Source: Cohnella fermenti
Lineage (GTDB): Bacteria; Bacillota; Bacilli; Paenibacillales; Paenibacillaceae
Assembly: GCF_004801405.1 (NCBI RefSeq)
Contig: NZ_SSOB01000016.1
Coordinates: forward strand, 1-64,000
DNA: 64,000 bases
Direction: 5' to 3'
Shown here: one piece after another, positions 15,615-24,633 of the stretch
Numbering within the stretch: the first letter of the stretch is position 1
Layout of the letters: every line of letters begins with the position of its first letter
Notes under the pieces: model-generated
The model's input: only the letters and a program-made list of their open reading frames with translations
The model's database searches: none
What the model was told of the DNA's origin: nothing
Made by a program: the position numbers and the translations under genes

Positions 15615-16197
15615 GGGCTTGCTGTTCGTATCCGGCGACGAAGGCATTACCGTCAAGACGATCGCAGAGGTCGTCGAGATGAACGCCGACGTCGTGAAGG
15701 ACGTGCTTCGCGACTTGCAAGCCGATCTGAAGAAGAAGAAGCGCGGCATTCGGATCGCCGAAGTGGCGGGCAGCTTCCGCCTGACGACGGCTACGGAGCA
15801 TGCGCCCTACTTCGAGAAGCTCGCTTACAATCCGTCCCGCAGCGTGCTCTCCCAGGCGGCTCTCGAGACGCTTTCCATCGTCGCTTACCGGCAGCCGATC
15901 ACCCGCATCGAGATCGAGGAGATTCGCGGCGTCAAGGCCGACCGCGCGATCCATACGCTCGTCGTCAAGGACCTGATCGAAGAGGTCGGGCGGGCCGAGG
16001 CGCTAGGCAGGCCGATCTTGTACGGCACGACCAAGTCGTTCCTCGATTACTTCGGCTTGGCGGGCATCGACCAGCTTCCGGACCCGATGATCAGCGAGAA
16101 CGACGATGAGATCGAAGAGCAATCGCGGCTGCTGTTCGAGAAGATCGAAGGCAGGCAACTGTCGCTCGACGATCTGAAGGCGCTGGAGACGAAGTGA
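15583..16197 (+). CDS. scpB: Segregation and condensation protein B
   Basis: The dimeric partner of ScpA in the SMC condensin complex. The 204 residues contain two winged-helix domains: the first around residues 1-80, the second with the family signature SQAALETLSIVAYRQPITRIEIEEIRGV. The acidic C-terminal tail is less conserved. It overlaps scpA by 32 bp, with GAAGAGAGGAG as ribosome-binding site inside scpA. No anomaly. Confidence 0.96.
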   Translation: MDYSSLKSLIEGLLFVSGDEGITVKTIAEVVEMNADVVKDVLRDLQADLKKKKRGIRIAEVAGSFRLTTATEHAPYFEKLAYNPSRSVLSQAALETLSIVAYRQPITRIEIEEIRGVKADRAIHTLVVKDLIEEVGRAEALGRPILYGTTKSFLDYFGLAGIDQLPDPMISENDDEIEEQSRLLFEKIEGRQLSLDDLKALETK

Positions 16198-16223
16198 ATC
16201 GGTTCCATTCTCTCCTTCAATCG

Positions 16224-16254
16224 GAATGAATAACGAAGACCGAAGGCCATACTA
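16224..16254 (+). promoter_or_regulatory. Candidate forespore (sigma-F/G) promoter of ytfI-ytfJ
   Basis: GGCCATACT (16245-16253) fits the sigma-F -10 GGnnAnAnT and contains CATACTA (16248-16254), the sigma-G -10. GAATG (16224-16228), 16 or 19 bp upstream respectively, fits the -35 GmATR; an overlapping GAATA is spaced too closely. Forespore expression of ytfJ is known in B. subtilis. Confidence 0.5.
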
Positions 16255-16279
16255 CCCTTGAGCGAAAGGCGGGGGAAGT

Positions 16280-16972
16280 ATGGCTTTTTGGTTATGGATA
16301 GGCGGCATCTTCGCCGCTGTGCTGCTGCTGTCGGTCGCGGTTCTGCTGTCTTCCGTCCGGGTTCGGATTCGCTATTCGCGAAGCGGCAAGCTCGACCAGC
16401 TCGTCATCATTGTCCGAGCCTTATACGGAGCCGTGCAGACGCAGCGCACGATCCCGACGATCGCGATCAAGGGCTGGGGCATTCTATACGAGGAAAAACA
16501 GAAGGCAGGAGCCGTTGGAGCGGAGAAGGGGCGCCGGGGCAAGCGGATGATCGGAGAGCGAACCGTGCGCAGACTGTGGAAGGCGTTCCGGAACCTGCGG
16601 CTGTCGATCTCGAATCTGAAGGAGTGGGCGCTGGAGACTCTGCAGCACGTGGAATGCACGCGCTGGAGAATCGACGTCAGGCTCGGCACGGGCAATGCCG
16701 CGCATACGGCCGTGCTGTCCGGCCTCTGTTGGACGCTGATGGGGTGCATCAACGGGGCGGCGAGCCGGTTCGTTCGCTGGAGAACCCATCCTCATGGCAA
16801 GGTGGAGCCCGTCTATTCCGGCAAGGAGTTCTCGCTAGTGTGGGAAGCGGACTTCCTGATTCGGGTATCGAGCCTCGTCTCGTCCCTGATCGGCCTGGGC
16901 ACTCGAACGATCAAACCCAAAGCCGCACTGCGCGCATGGCGCACATGGAAGGCCGGCCCGGGCCATGTGTGA
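16280..16972 (+). CDS. ytfI: DUF2953 family protein (YtfI-like)
   Basis: A 230-residue membrane-anchored protein with one N-terminal transmembrane helix (WLWIGGIFAAVLLLSVAVLL), then a DUF2953-like soluble part with two conserved segments (RWRIDVRLGTGNAAHTAVLSGLCW and FSLVWEADFLIRVSSLV). No enzymatic role is known. It precedes ytfJ (gerW) with an 84-bp gap, as in Bacillus, and the forespore-type promoter upstream suggests spore-related expression. The start ATG follows a GGGGGAAGT site. Confidence 0.85.
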   Translation: MAFWLWIGGIFAAVLLLSVAVLLSSVRVRIRYSRSGKLDQLVIIVRALYGAVQTQRTIPTIAIKGWGILYEEKQKAGAVGAEKGRRGKRMIGERTVRRLWKAFRNLRLSISNLKEWALETLQHVECTRWRIDVRLGTGNAAHTAVLSGLCWTLMGCINGAASRFVRWRTHPHGKVEPVYSGKEFSLVWEADFLIRVSSLVSSLIGLGTRTIKPKAALRAWRTWKAGPGHV

Positions 16973-17056
16973 CAGCTTCTGCAGGCTTCGATTCGTCGGG
17001 CGAATAAACGAAGACCGGCGCAGGGCAACCTATCGGAAGAAAGGAGGGTGGCTATT

Positions 17057-17545
17057 ATGTCCGAACATCCGATTCAAGGCCTTATGCAGACCGCCATGGA
17101 GAACATCAAGGAGATGGTGGACGTCAACACCATCGTCGGCGAACCCGTCCAAACTCCGGACGGCAGCGTCATCATGCCGATCTCCAAGGTGGGCTTCGGG
17201 TTCGCAGCGGGAGGCAGCGAGTTCCAGACGGAGGAGCTGCACGGAACGAAGACGGGACATGTCTCTTCCGCTTCCGGCTCCGGCGAAGCCAAGGGGCACA
17301 ATGCGGCGGTGTCGCTTCCGTTCGGCGGCGGCAGCGGCGGCGGGGTATCCATTACGCCGATCGCATTCCTGGTCGTCGGTTCGCATGGCGTAAAGGTCGT
17401 TCCGCTCGACAACCAGACGCATCTGTTCGAGAGAATCATCGACGAAGCGCCTCGGTGGGTCGACAAGATCCAGAACATCTTCCGCCGTCCCGAAGAGAGC
17501 GCGGAACGAATCTCCTTGCATTCGTCTTCCGACAATGTGATGTAG
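17057..17545 (+). CDS. ytfJ: Spore protein YtfJ / GerW family
   Basis: A 162-residue soluble protein of the GerW family, needed for normal spore germination with some germinants. The N-terminal half has the conserved DVNTIVGEPVQTPDGSVIMPISKVGFGFAAGGSEF; the middle is a Gly/Ser-rich loop (PFGGGSGGGVSITPIAFLVVG). The ATG at 17057 is preferred to a GTG at 17048, because AGGAGGG at 17040-17046 is correctly spaced only for the ATG. A forespore promoter before ytfI likely drives both. A strong terminator follows 90 bp later. Confidence 0.93.
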   Translation: MSEHPIQGLMQTAMENIKEMVDVNTIVGEPVQTPDGSVIMPISKVGFGFAAGGSEFQTEELHGTKTGHVSSASGSGEAKGHNAAVSLPFGGGSGGGVSITPIAFLVVGSHGVKVVPLDNQTHLFERIIDEAPRWVDKIQNIFRRPEESAERISLHSSSDNVM

Positions 17546-17634
17546 GCGCCCTTCGGCGCCGGATTCGCGTCATCGCCGCAGTCGTTCCGCGTTGCCCATG
17601 TCGCGCAATGCCGCCTCATGCAGTCGATCTCGCC

Positions 17635-17664
17635 ATTCCGGCCGCTAAGGCCGGAATTTTTTTT
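17635..17664 (+). terminator. Intrinsic terminator of ytfI-ytfJ
   Basis: Perfect 9-bp stem ATTCCGGCC/GGCCGGAAT with a 5-nt loop and eight T residues. Confidence 0.9.
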
Positions 17665-17798
17665 GCTGCGACGAGCCTTGACCTTGCTCCCCGATCATCC
17701 AATCGTAAGAATCAAACCGGACATGCCTACATAAAAATGGTAGAAGAACCTTCGCCACAAGGCTGTCCGCGTAATGCCGAGGAGGAACGAGACAGCTT

Positions 17799-18956
17799 AT
17801 GCCAACCAATGTTTACCGTTTGTTCCGCTCCGCCCTGCTCCTGACGACGGTCGGACTCGCAGCCGCGAATGCCGCCGAGACGCCGGCGACGGCCGCGCCC
17901 AAGCAATTGTCCGCCGTAGAGGCGATGCCGGTCTCCGGCGGCTCGTCGGTGCTTCATACGTCCGCCGCCGCGTCCGCGCTGATGGATGTGACCTCCGGCA
18001 GGCTGCTGTCGCAGGAGAACGGGGACCGCGAGCTTCGAATCGCCAGCTTGACGAAGATCATGACGGCTATCGTGGCGATCGAGAACGATCGGCTGGACGA
18101 CGTCGTCACCGTCAGCGTCAGGGCGGCGGGGAAGGAAGGCTCGTCCTTGTACCTGAAGGCGGGAGAGAAGATCAAGCTGGAGGACCTGCTGTACGGGCTT
18201 ATGCTTAGATCCGGCAACGACGCGGCCACGGCAATCGCGGAACACGTCGGCGGCTCGCTCGAAGGGTTCGTCTATCTGATGAACCGCAAGGCGGACGAGC
18301 TTGGCATGAAGCACAGCCGGTTCGGCAATCCGTCGGGCCTCGATCAGGACGGGCATTATTCCTCGGCGAACGATCTGGCGCGGCTCACTTCGTACGCCCT
18401 CCGTAACGAGACGTTCCGCACCATCGTGGGCACGAAGGTGAAGACGGCGCCGAATCCGAACGAGAATTGGGATTACAAGTGGGCGAACAAGAACAAGATG
18501 CTGTTCCAATACGACGGTGCGGACGGGGTTAAGACCGGGTATACGAAGAAGGCGCTGCGCTGCCTCGTCAGCTCGGCTACCCGGAACGGGCAGCAGCTCG
18601 TCGCGGTTACGCTGAACGACCGGGACGACTGGCTCGATCACCGCCGCTTGCTCGATCACGGCTTCGCGAAGTACCCGCTGCAGACGATTGTCCGCAAGGG
18701 AGAAGCGGTCGCCGGCTACCCGTACGTCGCCGTGAACGACTTCCGTTATCCGCTTGCGGAGGGAGAGCGGGAGAAGCTCCGGCTGCGAATCCAGCCCATC
18801 GCTTCGGATACGATCGATTATGTGTTCGGAGCGAGAGGGAAGCTGTCCGTGCGGCTGGAGGAGCGCCCGATCGCCACGGTCGGCCTGATCGCCGAGCGGC
18901 AGCCGGCGAACGAGCCGGAGAAGCGGCGGACGTTCGCGGAGAGAATCAAGAAGTAA
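17799..18956 (+). CDS. dacB: Sporulation D-alanyl-D-alanine carboxypeptidase DacB
   Basis: A second S11-family carboxypeptidase in the window, 385 residues with an N-terminal signal peptide (about 1-26, ANA). Motifs are SLTK, SGN and KTG (in DGVKTGYTKKA). In B. subtilis DacB (PBP5*) acts in the mother cell on cortex peptidoglycan and controls its cross-linking. The identification as DacB rather than DacA/F rests on the following spmA-spmB genes, which form the classic dacB operon. AGGAGGAACG precedes the ATG. A CATAAAAA stretch at 17730-17737 could be a sigma-E -10, but no good -35 is visible. Confidence 0.93.
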   Translation: MPTNVYRLFRSALLLTTVGLAAANAAETPATAAPKQLSAVEAMPVSGGSSVLHTSAAASALMDVTSGRLLSQENGDRELRIASLTKIMTAIVAIENDRLDDVVTVSVRAAGKEGSSLYLKAGEKIKLEDLLYGLMLRSGNDAATAIAEHVGGSLEGFVYLMNRKADELGMKHSRFGNPSGLDQDGHYSSANDLARLTSYALRNETFRTIVGTKVKTAPNPNENWDYKWANKNKMLFQYDGADGVKTGYTKKALRCLVSSATRNGQQLVAVTLNDRDDWLDHRRLLDHGFAKYPLQTIVRKGEAVAGYPYVAVNDFRYPLAEGEREKLRLRIQPIASDTIDYVFGARGKLSVRLEERPIATVGLIAERQPANEPEKRRTFAERIKK

Positions 18957-18980
18957 GGAGCAGGGAAGGGAGAGGTCAGA

Positions 18981-19610
18981 ATGGTCAATTGGATCTGGCT
19001 TGGCATGATGGTGGTCAGCGTGGCGTTCGCGGCAGTCAAAGGCCGTGTGCGCGAGGTGACGGAAGCCGCGTTCGGAGGCGCGCAGACCGGCGTGACGGTG
19101 TGCATCGGCCTCGTCAGCATCCTGGTGTTCTGGCTTGGCCTCATGCGAATCGCCGAGCAGGCGGGGCTCGTGCGCAAGCTGGCGCGGCTCGTCGCGCCGC
19201 TCGTGCGCAGGCTGTTCCCCGACGTTCCGGCCGATCATCCGGCGTTCGGCTATATTCTGACGAATATGAGCGCCAACCTGCTCGGACTTGGCAACGCGGC
19301 GACGCCGATGGGCATTCGCGCGATGCAGGAGCTGCAGAAGCTGAACCCTTCCCAGGACACGGCGACGCCGGCGATGTGCACGCTGCTCGCGCTCAACACG
19401 GCGAGCATTACGCTGATCCCGACGACGATGATCGCGATCCGCATGAACTTCGGCTCGGCGAGCCCGACGGACATCGTCGTGAGCACGCTGCTTGCGACGT
19501 TCGTGGCGACCGGCGCCGCGATTGCCGCCGACCGCTGGTACCGCAGCCGGGACCGGCATCGCCTGCCGCCGCTTCCGGTCGGCGGCTCCGCCGAGACGAA
19601 GGGAGGGTAA
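18981..19610 (+). CDS. spmA: Spore maturation protein A
   Basis: A 209-residue polytopic membrane protein with a nucleoside-recognition (gate) domain, visible as GLVSILVFWLGLMRIAEQAGLVRKLARLVAPLVRRLFPD and the NMSANLLGLGNAATPMGIRAM segment. SpmA and SpmB are needed for normal spore core dehydration, probably as a transporter of unknown substrate in the mother cell. It lies 24 bp after dacB and 6 bp before spmB, so it is co-transcribed. Confidence 0.95.
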   Translation: MVNWIWLGMMVVSVAFAAVKGRVREVTEAAFGGAQTGVTVCIGLVSILVFWLGLMRIAEQAGLVRKLARLVAPLVRRLFPDVPADHPAFGYILTNMSANLLGLGNAATPMGIRAMQELQKLNPSQDTATPAMCTLLALNTASITLIPTTMIAIRMNFGSASPTDIVVSTLLATFVATGAAIAADRWYRSRDRHRLPPLPVGGSAETKGG

Positions 19611-19616
19611 CGAGCG

Positions 19617-20147
19617 ATGGTCGCCTTCCTCCATCAGGTGTCCGCCTGGGCGGTGCCGATGATGATCGTGCTTATTCCCCTCTACGCGGCGCTGCGCAAA
19701 GTTCCGGTCTACGAGACGTTCGTGGACGGCGCCAAGGAAGGCTTCGGCACCGCCGTCGGCATCATCCCCCACCTTGTCGGAATGATGACCGCGATCAGCA
19801 TGTTCCGCGCGTCCGGCGCGATGGATGCCATGGTCGCTCTGGTCCGCCCGCTGTTCGAGCGGATCGGGGTGCCCGGCGACGTGCTGCCGCTCGGCTTGCT
19901 TCGCCCGATTACCGGAGCGGGCTCCCTCGCCTATGCGACCGATCTGATCAAGACGCACGGAGCCGACTCGATGATCGCCCGAATCGCCGCCACGATCCAG
20001 GGCAGCACCGATACGACGCTGTATGTGCTGACCGTCTACTTCGGCGCGATCGGCATCCGCAACACCCGTTATGCGCTCAAGGTCGGCCTCTTCTCGGACG
20101 CGGTCGGTTTTTTTGCGGCGGTGGCCGCATGTTGGCTGTTGTTTTAA
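19617..20147 (+). CDS. spmB: Spore maturation protein B
   Basis: A 176-residue membrane protein, partner of SpmA, also of the nucleoside-recognition family. Recognisable segments are YETFVDGAKEGFGTAVGIIPHLVGMM and RPITGAGSLAYATDLIKTHGADS, plus the QGSTDTTLYVLTVYFGAIGI helix. It is the third gene of the dacB operon. The start ATG follows GGAGGGTAACG. No anomaly. Confidence 0.95.
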   Translation: MVAFLHQVSAWAVPMMIVLIPLYAALRKVPVYETFVDGAKEGFGTAVGIIPHLVGMMTAISMFRASGAMDAMVALVRPLFERIGVPGDVLPLGLLRPITGAGSLAYATDLIKTHGADSMIARIAATIQGSTDTTLYVLTVYFGAIGIRNTRYALKVGLFSDAVGFFAAVAACWLLF

Positions 20148-20187
20148 ACCCGTCTTGAAGGTATGATGGGGGATGAGGTGAACCGAC

Positions 20188-20937
20188 TTGGAACGTTTGC
20201 AGAAGATTCTCGCGAATGCCGGCATCGCATCCCGGCGCAAGTGCGAGGAATTGATTACGGGCGGCAAGGTGACCGTCAACGGAGAGACGGTGACGGAGCT
20301 CGGAGTCAAGGCGGACCCGACCGTCGACGAGATCGCGGTTAACGGGAAGAAGATTCTTAAGGAGAAGAAAGTGTATATCGTATTCAATAAGCCCAAGGGT
20401 GTCATTACGGCGGTCAGCGACCCGAAGGGGCGGTCCGTCGTGACGGATTACTTGAAGGATGTCAAGGAGCGGGTGTACCCGGTCGGTCGGCTGGACTACG
20501 ACTCGGAAGGGCTGCTCCTGCTGACGAACGACGGGGAGCTGGCGAACAAGCTGGCCCATCCGAAGCATCACGTGCCGAAGACGTATCTTGCGACGGTCGA
20601 GCGCGTGCCGCACGGCTCGGCGCTGGAGAAGCTGGCGAAGGGCATCAAGCTTGAGGACGGCATGACGGCGCCGGCCGAAGTCGAATACCACGATGTCGAT
20701 ACAGAGAACAAGCAGGCGACGATTCGCATTACGATCCGCGAGGGCCGCAACCGCCAGGTGCGCCGCATGTTCGAAGCCATCCACCATCCGGTCATTCGGT
20801 TGAAGCGAATCTCGTTCGGCAGCCTTCAATTGGACAATCTTCAACGGGGCAAGCACCGGAAGCTGTCGAAGACGGAGCTCCAGGAGCTTCTTCAAGACGC
20901 AGAATCGTCACAGGCGCCTTCCTCCAAGGAAGATTGA
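20188..20937 (+). CDS. rluB: Ribosomal large-subunit pseudouridine synthase RluB/RsuA family
   Basis: Isomerises a specific uridine of rRNA to pseudouridine. An N-terminal S4 RNA-binding domain (residues 1-60, MERLQKILANAGIASRRKCE) precedes the catalytic domain with VGRLDYDSEGLLLLTNDG, where the Asp of GRLDYDSEG is the nucleophile. The C-terminal signature is REGRNRQVRRMFEAIHHPV. The start is TTG with GATGAGGTG upstream. The gene sits between spmB and resA as in B. subtilis (ypuL). The exact target (23S helix 74 region) is inferred. Confidence 0.94.
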   Translation: MERLQKILANAGIASRRKCEELITGGKVTVNGETVTELGVKADPTVDEIAVNGKKILKEKKVYIVFNKPKGVITAVSDPKGRSVVTDYLKDVKERVYPVGRLDYDSEGLLLLTNDGELANKLAHPKHHVPKTYLATVERVPHGSALEKLAKGIKLEDGMTAPAEVEYHDVDTENKQATIRITIREGRNRQVRRMFEAIHHPVIRLKRISFGSLQLDNLQRGKHRKLSKTELQELLQDAESSQAPSSKED

Positions 20938-21126
20938 CGTCACACAATGTTCATAACCGGCGGTTCAGGGGATATCCTTGACCCCGGTGTTTTCGTTATA
21001 ATGGAACTAATTCGGTGAAAAATCGGCAAAAAAACGGCAGCCCCGGTATGGGGCGTTTCGTGTTGCCGATAATGACCGATAAGGGGCCATGCGACTGCGA
21101 AGCGAATACATACCGGTGGTGAGACT

Positions 21127-21654
21127 GTGAAGCGTTACCGCAAGCCGATTCAATACGTCATTCTCGCGCTTGTTCTTCTGATCGGGGGCTATGCCATCGG
21201 GCGCTCCTTCTTCGAGACGTCGACGGTGCTCAAGCCGGGACAAGCCGCGCCCGCGTTCACGCTGGCGGATCTGCAGGGAGAGGTTCACGACCTCGACTCC
21301 TACAAGGGCAAGCCGCTTGTGCTCAACTTCTGGGGGACGTTCTGCCCGCCGTGCCGCAACGAGATGCCGGCGCTGCAGTACGAATACGAGAAGTGGAAGG
21401 ACCAGGGGCTGGAGCTGGTCGGCATCAACCTGAGCGAGGATCGAATCGCGGTGCAGCGATTCGCCGAAGGAGTCGGCGCTTACTTCCCGATTCTGCTCGA
21501 TCGCGGCAAGAAGACCGAGAAGAAGTACGGACTCAAGGAATACCCGACGACGTTCTTCATTACGGCGGACGGGGAGATCCAGGATATCGTCATCGGGGGT
21601 CCGATGAGCGAGGAGGACATCGACTCTCGCATCAGGCGACTGTTCGGACAATAG
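21127..21654 (+). CDS. resA: Thiol-disulfide oxidoreductase ResA
   Basis: A membrane-anchored, extracytoplasmic thioredoxin-like protein of 175 residues that reduces the haem-binding cysteines of apocytochrome c. One N-terminal membrane helix (about 8-26) is followed by a TlpA/ResA fold with the active site CPPC (Cys73, Cys76), and the cis-Pro region is EYPTTFFI. The start is GTG. It is the first gene of resABCDE. A TATAAT at 20997-21002 lies upstream, but the nearby TTGACC is only 13 bp away, so the promoter is unclear. Confidence 0.96.
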   Translation: MKRYRKPIQYVILALVLLIGGYAIGRSFFETSTVLKPGQAAPAFTLADLQGEVHDLDSYKGKPLVLNFWGTFCPPCRNEMPALQYEYEKWKDQGLELVGINLSEDRIAVQRFAEGVGAYFPILLDRGKKTEKKYGLKEYPTTFFITADGEIQDIVIGGPMSEEDIDSRIRRLFGQ

Positions 21655-21670
21655 GGGAGGCTGTCACAAG

Positions 21671-23347
21671 TTGTTTCAGAACACCAAGTGCGAATGCGGG
21701 CATCAGAATCCGACGGGCACCGTTCTCTGCGAATACTGCGGCAAGCCTCTGCTTGAGGACCTGCCGCTGGATAGCCCTCTGGAGATGCGTTACGACGGGA
21801 TAGCCCGCCGTTCCCAGAAGAGCAATCCCGCGTTGATCGACCGCGTGTGGAATTTTTTCTCATCTGTCAAAATCGCTGTTTATCTCATTATCATCACGCT
21901 GGTCGGAGCCGCGGTCGGGACAATCTACCCGCAGGAGAGCACCTTCATCAATCTGGATGATCCGGCGGGCTATTATCGGGCGGCGTATGGCACGTCGGGA
22001 GCCATCTATCAGGCGCTCGGATTCTCGCGAACGTACGAATCGTGGTGGTTCGTCGGCCTGCTCGTCATGATCGGAACCTCGCTGGTCATCTGCAGCCTGG
22101 ACCGCGTCCTGCCGCTGTATAAAGCGCTCTCGAAGCAGCAGGTGCGCAAGCATCTGACGTTCATCAATCGTCAGCAGACGATATTCAGCACAACGATTGA
22201 AGGGGAGCCGGAGGCATGGGTCGAGAGCTTCGGCAAGCAGCTTAAGCGCAAGCGCTACAACGTCAAGCGCGACGGGACGGCGCTGCTCGCGGAGAAGAAC
22301 CGCTTCAGCCGGTGGGGACCGTATATCAACCATATCGGGCTGATCGTCTTCTTGCTCGCGGTGCTCGGAAGAGGTGTGCCCGCCTGGCACATGGACCAAT
22401 ACGTGTCGATGGACGAGGGGCAGACGAAGCAGATTCCGAATACGAACTATTACGTGAAGAACGAGGACTTCACCGTCGAATACTACAAGGACGAGGAGCT
22501 TCCTGACGCGCTCAAGGGCACGGCGCGCGCCAAGCTCTACGAGACGAAGGCGGTTCTGTACGAATGCACGGCCGACTGCGACGATCCGATCAAGGACCCG
22601 GTTCTGCAGGAAGTCGAGCGCCACGACATCCAGGTGAACAGCCCGTTGTCCTACAAGGGGCTCAAACTCTATCAATACAATTACGAGCAGAGAATCCGGC
22701 TCATTACGGTCAAGCCGCTGCTCGTCGATTCGCAGACGGGAGAGGAATACGGGCCGTTCGAGCTGCCCGTGTCGAATCCGCCATTGACTTATACGGCGGG
22801 CCCTTATACCTTAAAGTTAAGCGACTTCTTCCCGGACTTCGGAATGGACGAGCAGAGCCGCCCGATGACGAAGTCCCGCGACCCGAACAACCCGGCGTTC
22901 GTGTTCATCGTCACGGGGCCGGGCCTGCAAGAGAGCGGAGAGATGTACATCTACTTCCCGCTTCCGAACGCGGAGGACAAGCAGCTTCAGCAGCTTCTTA
23001 ACGAGAGCTTCAAGAAGAGCGGCAACAACACGGGCCGCTTCTCCTTCAAGGTCGGGAAGATGGAGAACGTGTCGTACTCCGAATACACGACTTACCTGAA
23101 CGTGCGCGTCGATCGCGCCATGCCATTCATCTGGGTCGGGGCCGCGATCTCCATGATCGGCCTCGTCATGGGCTTCTACTGGCAGCATCGCCGCGTCTGG
23201 CTCCGGATCGACGGCGGCGTGCTTACGCTCGGCGCGCACACGAACAAGAACACGTTCGGCGTTCGCAACGAAGTCGCCGGCGCCCTCAAGAAGGCAGGCA
23301 TCGAAGTGAATCCCAAGGCACTCGATAACAGGAGGAATACCCATTGA
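21671..23347 (+). CDS. resB: Cytochrome c biogenesis protein ResB
   Basis: A 558-residue membrane protein (Ccs1 family) of the System II cytochrome c haem-ligation machinery, working with ResC to bring haem to the outside face. The N-terminus has a small zinc-ribbon-like CECGHxN...CEYCG motif (Cys7, 9, 20, 23), then three membrane helices, a large extracytoplasmic domain and a final helix (FIWVGAAISMIGLVMGFYW). The start is TTG with GGGAGG 11 nt upstream. It overlaps resC by 4 nt. Confidence 0.95.
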   Translation: MFQNTKCECGHQNPTGTVLCEYCGKPLLEDLPLDSPLEMRYDGIARRSQKSNPALIDRVWNFFSSVKIAVYLIIITLVGAAVGTIYPQESTFINLDDPAGYYRAAYGTSGAIYQALGFSRTYESWWFVGLLVMIGTSLVICSLDRVLPLYKALSKQQVRKHLTFINRQQTIFSTTIEGEPEAWVESFGKQLKRKRYNVKRDGTALLAEKNRFSRWGPYINHIGLIVFLLAVLGRGVPAWHMDQYVSMDEGQTKQIPNTNYYVKNEDFTVEYYKDEELPDALKGTARAKLYETKAVLYECTADCDDPIKDPVLQEVERHDIQVNSPLSYKGLKLYQYNYEQRIRLITVKPLLVDSQTGEEYGPFELPVSNPPLTYTAGPYTLKLSDFFPDFGMDEQSRPMTKSRDPNNPAFVFIVTGPGLQESGEMYIYFPLPNAEDKQLQQLLNESFKKSGNNTGRFSFKVGKMENVSYSEYTTYLNVRVDRAMPFIWVGAAISMIGLVMGFYWQHRRVWLRIDGGVLTLGAHTNKNTFGVRNEVAGALKKAGIEVNPKALDNRRNTH

Positions 23348-24603
23348 ATTGGCTATCGGTCAGCAGCGACGCATTCATTATCGCATTCTTTCTCTATTGC
23401 TTCTCGTTCATCGGCTTCTGCATCGCGATCGGAGGGAGCCGCTGGAGCAATCGCGACATCGAGGTCCATAAGAAGAGATGGTCGCGAATCGCCTTCTCCC
23501 TGGCGATCCTCGGCTGGGTGAGCCATCTTGTCTTCTTCTTCACCCGCTGGAAGGGCGGCGGCCACATTCCGACGAGCAACATGTATGAATTTATGACATT
23601 CCTCGGCATGGCCATCATGTTCGCCTTCATTGTTGTATACTTGATCTATCGCACGACGCTGCTCGGCGCGTTCGCGACTCCGCTTGTGGTCATCATTATC
23701 GCTTATGCGTCGGTGTTCCCTTCGGAGGTTCAGCCGCTCATTCCGGCGTTGAACTCGATCTGGCTCAAGATTCACGTCACGACGGCCGCGAGCGGCGAAG
23801 CGTTCTTCGCCGTCAGCTTCGCGGCGGCGCTTGTGCAATTGCTGCGGGTCGTCGACTTCAAGAGCAAGGAGAAGTCGGCGGTCAGGCAGCAGCGCGGCGT
23901 GGAATGGGTGTTGATCTTCATCATCGTCATCATCGGCTTCCTCGTCTCCGTCTTCGGCTTCCGCGCCGGCGGCTACGAGGCCGAATTCCGGCAAGAGAAC
24001 TTCGAGATCGACCAGCAAGGCCAAGCGCTGGATTCGACCGCATCCGTGAAGTACGACCTGCCGCCGATCGTCGCTCCGTACAACAGCGAGACGGTGAGCA
24101 TGAAGTCGTTCCTCGGGCTGTCGGAGCCGCTGTTCGAAGCTCCTTCCTGGATGAACGGAGTCAACGCGGGCCGCAAGCTCAACACGGTGATCTGGTCGCT
24201 CCTCTCCGGCGCAATCCTGTACGGAATCGCGCGCCTCATCGCACGCAAGCCGCTGGCTGCCGTCATTCATCCGCACCTTGACGGAATCGATCCGGAAGAT
24301 CTGGACGAGATCAGCTACCGCTCCATCGCGATCGGCTTCCCGGTGTTTACGCTCGGGGCGCTTATCTTCGCGATGATCTGGGCGCAGATTGCCTGGTCGC
24401 GCTTCTGGGGATGGGACCCGAAGGAAGTATGGGCGCTCATCACCTGGCTGTTCTACAGCGCGTATCTCCATCTCCGGCTGTCTCGCGGCTGGCAGGGAAC
24501 GAGGTCGGCGTGGCTCGCCGTCATCGGCTTTATCGTCGTTCTGTTTACCTTGATCGGGGTAAACTTGGTTATAGCGGGGCTTCATTCGTACGCGGGAGTG
24601 TAA
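23344..24603 (+). CDS. resC: Cytochrome c biogenesis protein ResC (CcsA family)
   Basis: A 419-residue polytopic membrane protein carrying the haem-handling WWD-type motif WGWDPKEVWALITW, characteristic of CcsA/ResC. Conserved histidines lie in membrane helices nearby (for example WLKIHVTTA). Eight or so transmembrane helices are visible. With ResB it forms the System II haem lyase. The start overlaps the resB stop (TTGA context), and resD begins 30 bp after the stop. Regulation is probably shared with resA. Confidence 0.95.
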   Translation: MNWLSVSSDAFIIAFFLYCFSFIGFCIAIGGSRWSNRDIEVHKKRWSRIAFSLAILGWVSHLVFFFTRWKGGGHIPTSNMYEFMTFLGMAIMFAFIVVYLIYRTTLLGAFATPLVVIIIAYASVFPSEVQPLIPALNSIWLKIHVTTAASGEAFFAVSFAAALVQLLRVVDFKSKEKSAVRQQRGVEWVLIFIIVIIGFLVSVFGFRAGGYEAEFRQENFEIDQQGQALDSTASVKYDLPPIVAPYNSETVSMKSFLGLSEPLFEAPSWMNGVNAGRKLNTVIWSLLSGAILYGIARLIARKPLAAVIHPHLDGIDPEDLDEISYRSIAIGFPVFTLGALIFAMIWAQIAWSRFWGWDPKEVWALITWLFYSAYLHLRLSRGWQGTRSAWLAVIGFIVVLFTLIGVNLVIAGLHSYAGV

Positions 24604-24633
24604 CTATCCATTAAGGCAAGGGAGTCGATTCGG

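Noticed and set aside
20978..21002. TTGACC/TATAAT promoter of resA
   Set aside because: Both hexamers are good but only 13 bp apart, too close for a normal sigma-A promoter; a ResD-dependent start could use the -10 alone.
23353..24585. A 410-codon minus-strand frame opposite resC
   Set aside because: Composition rich in Arg, Glu, Asp and His without any domain; resC is secure on the other strand.
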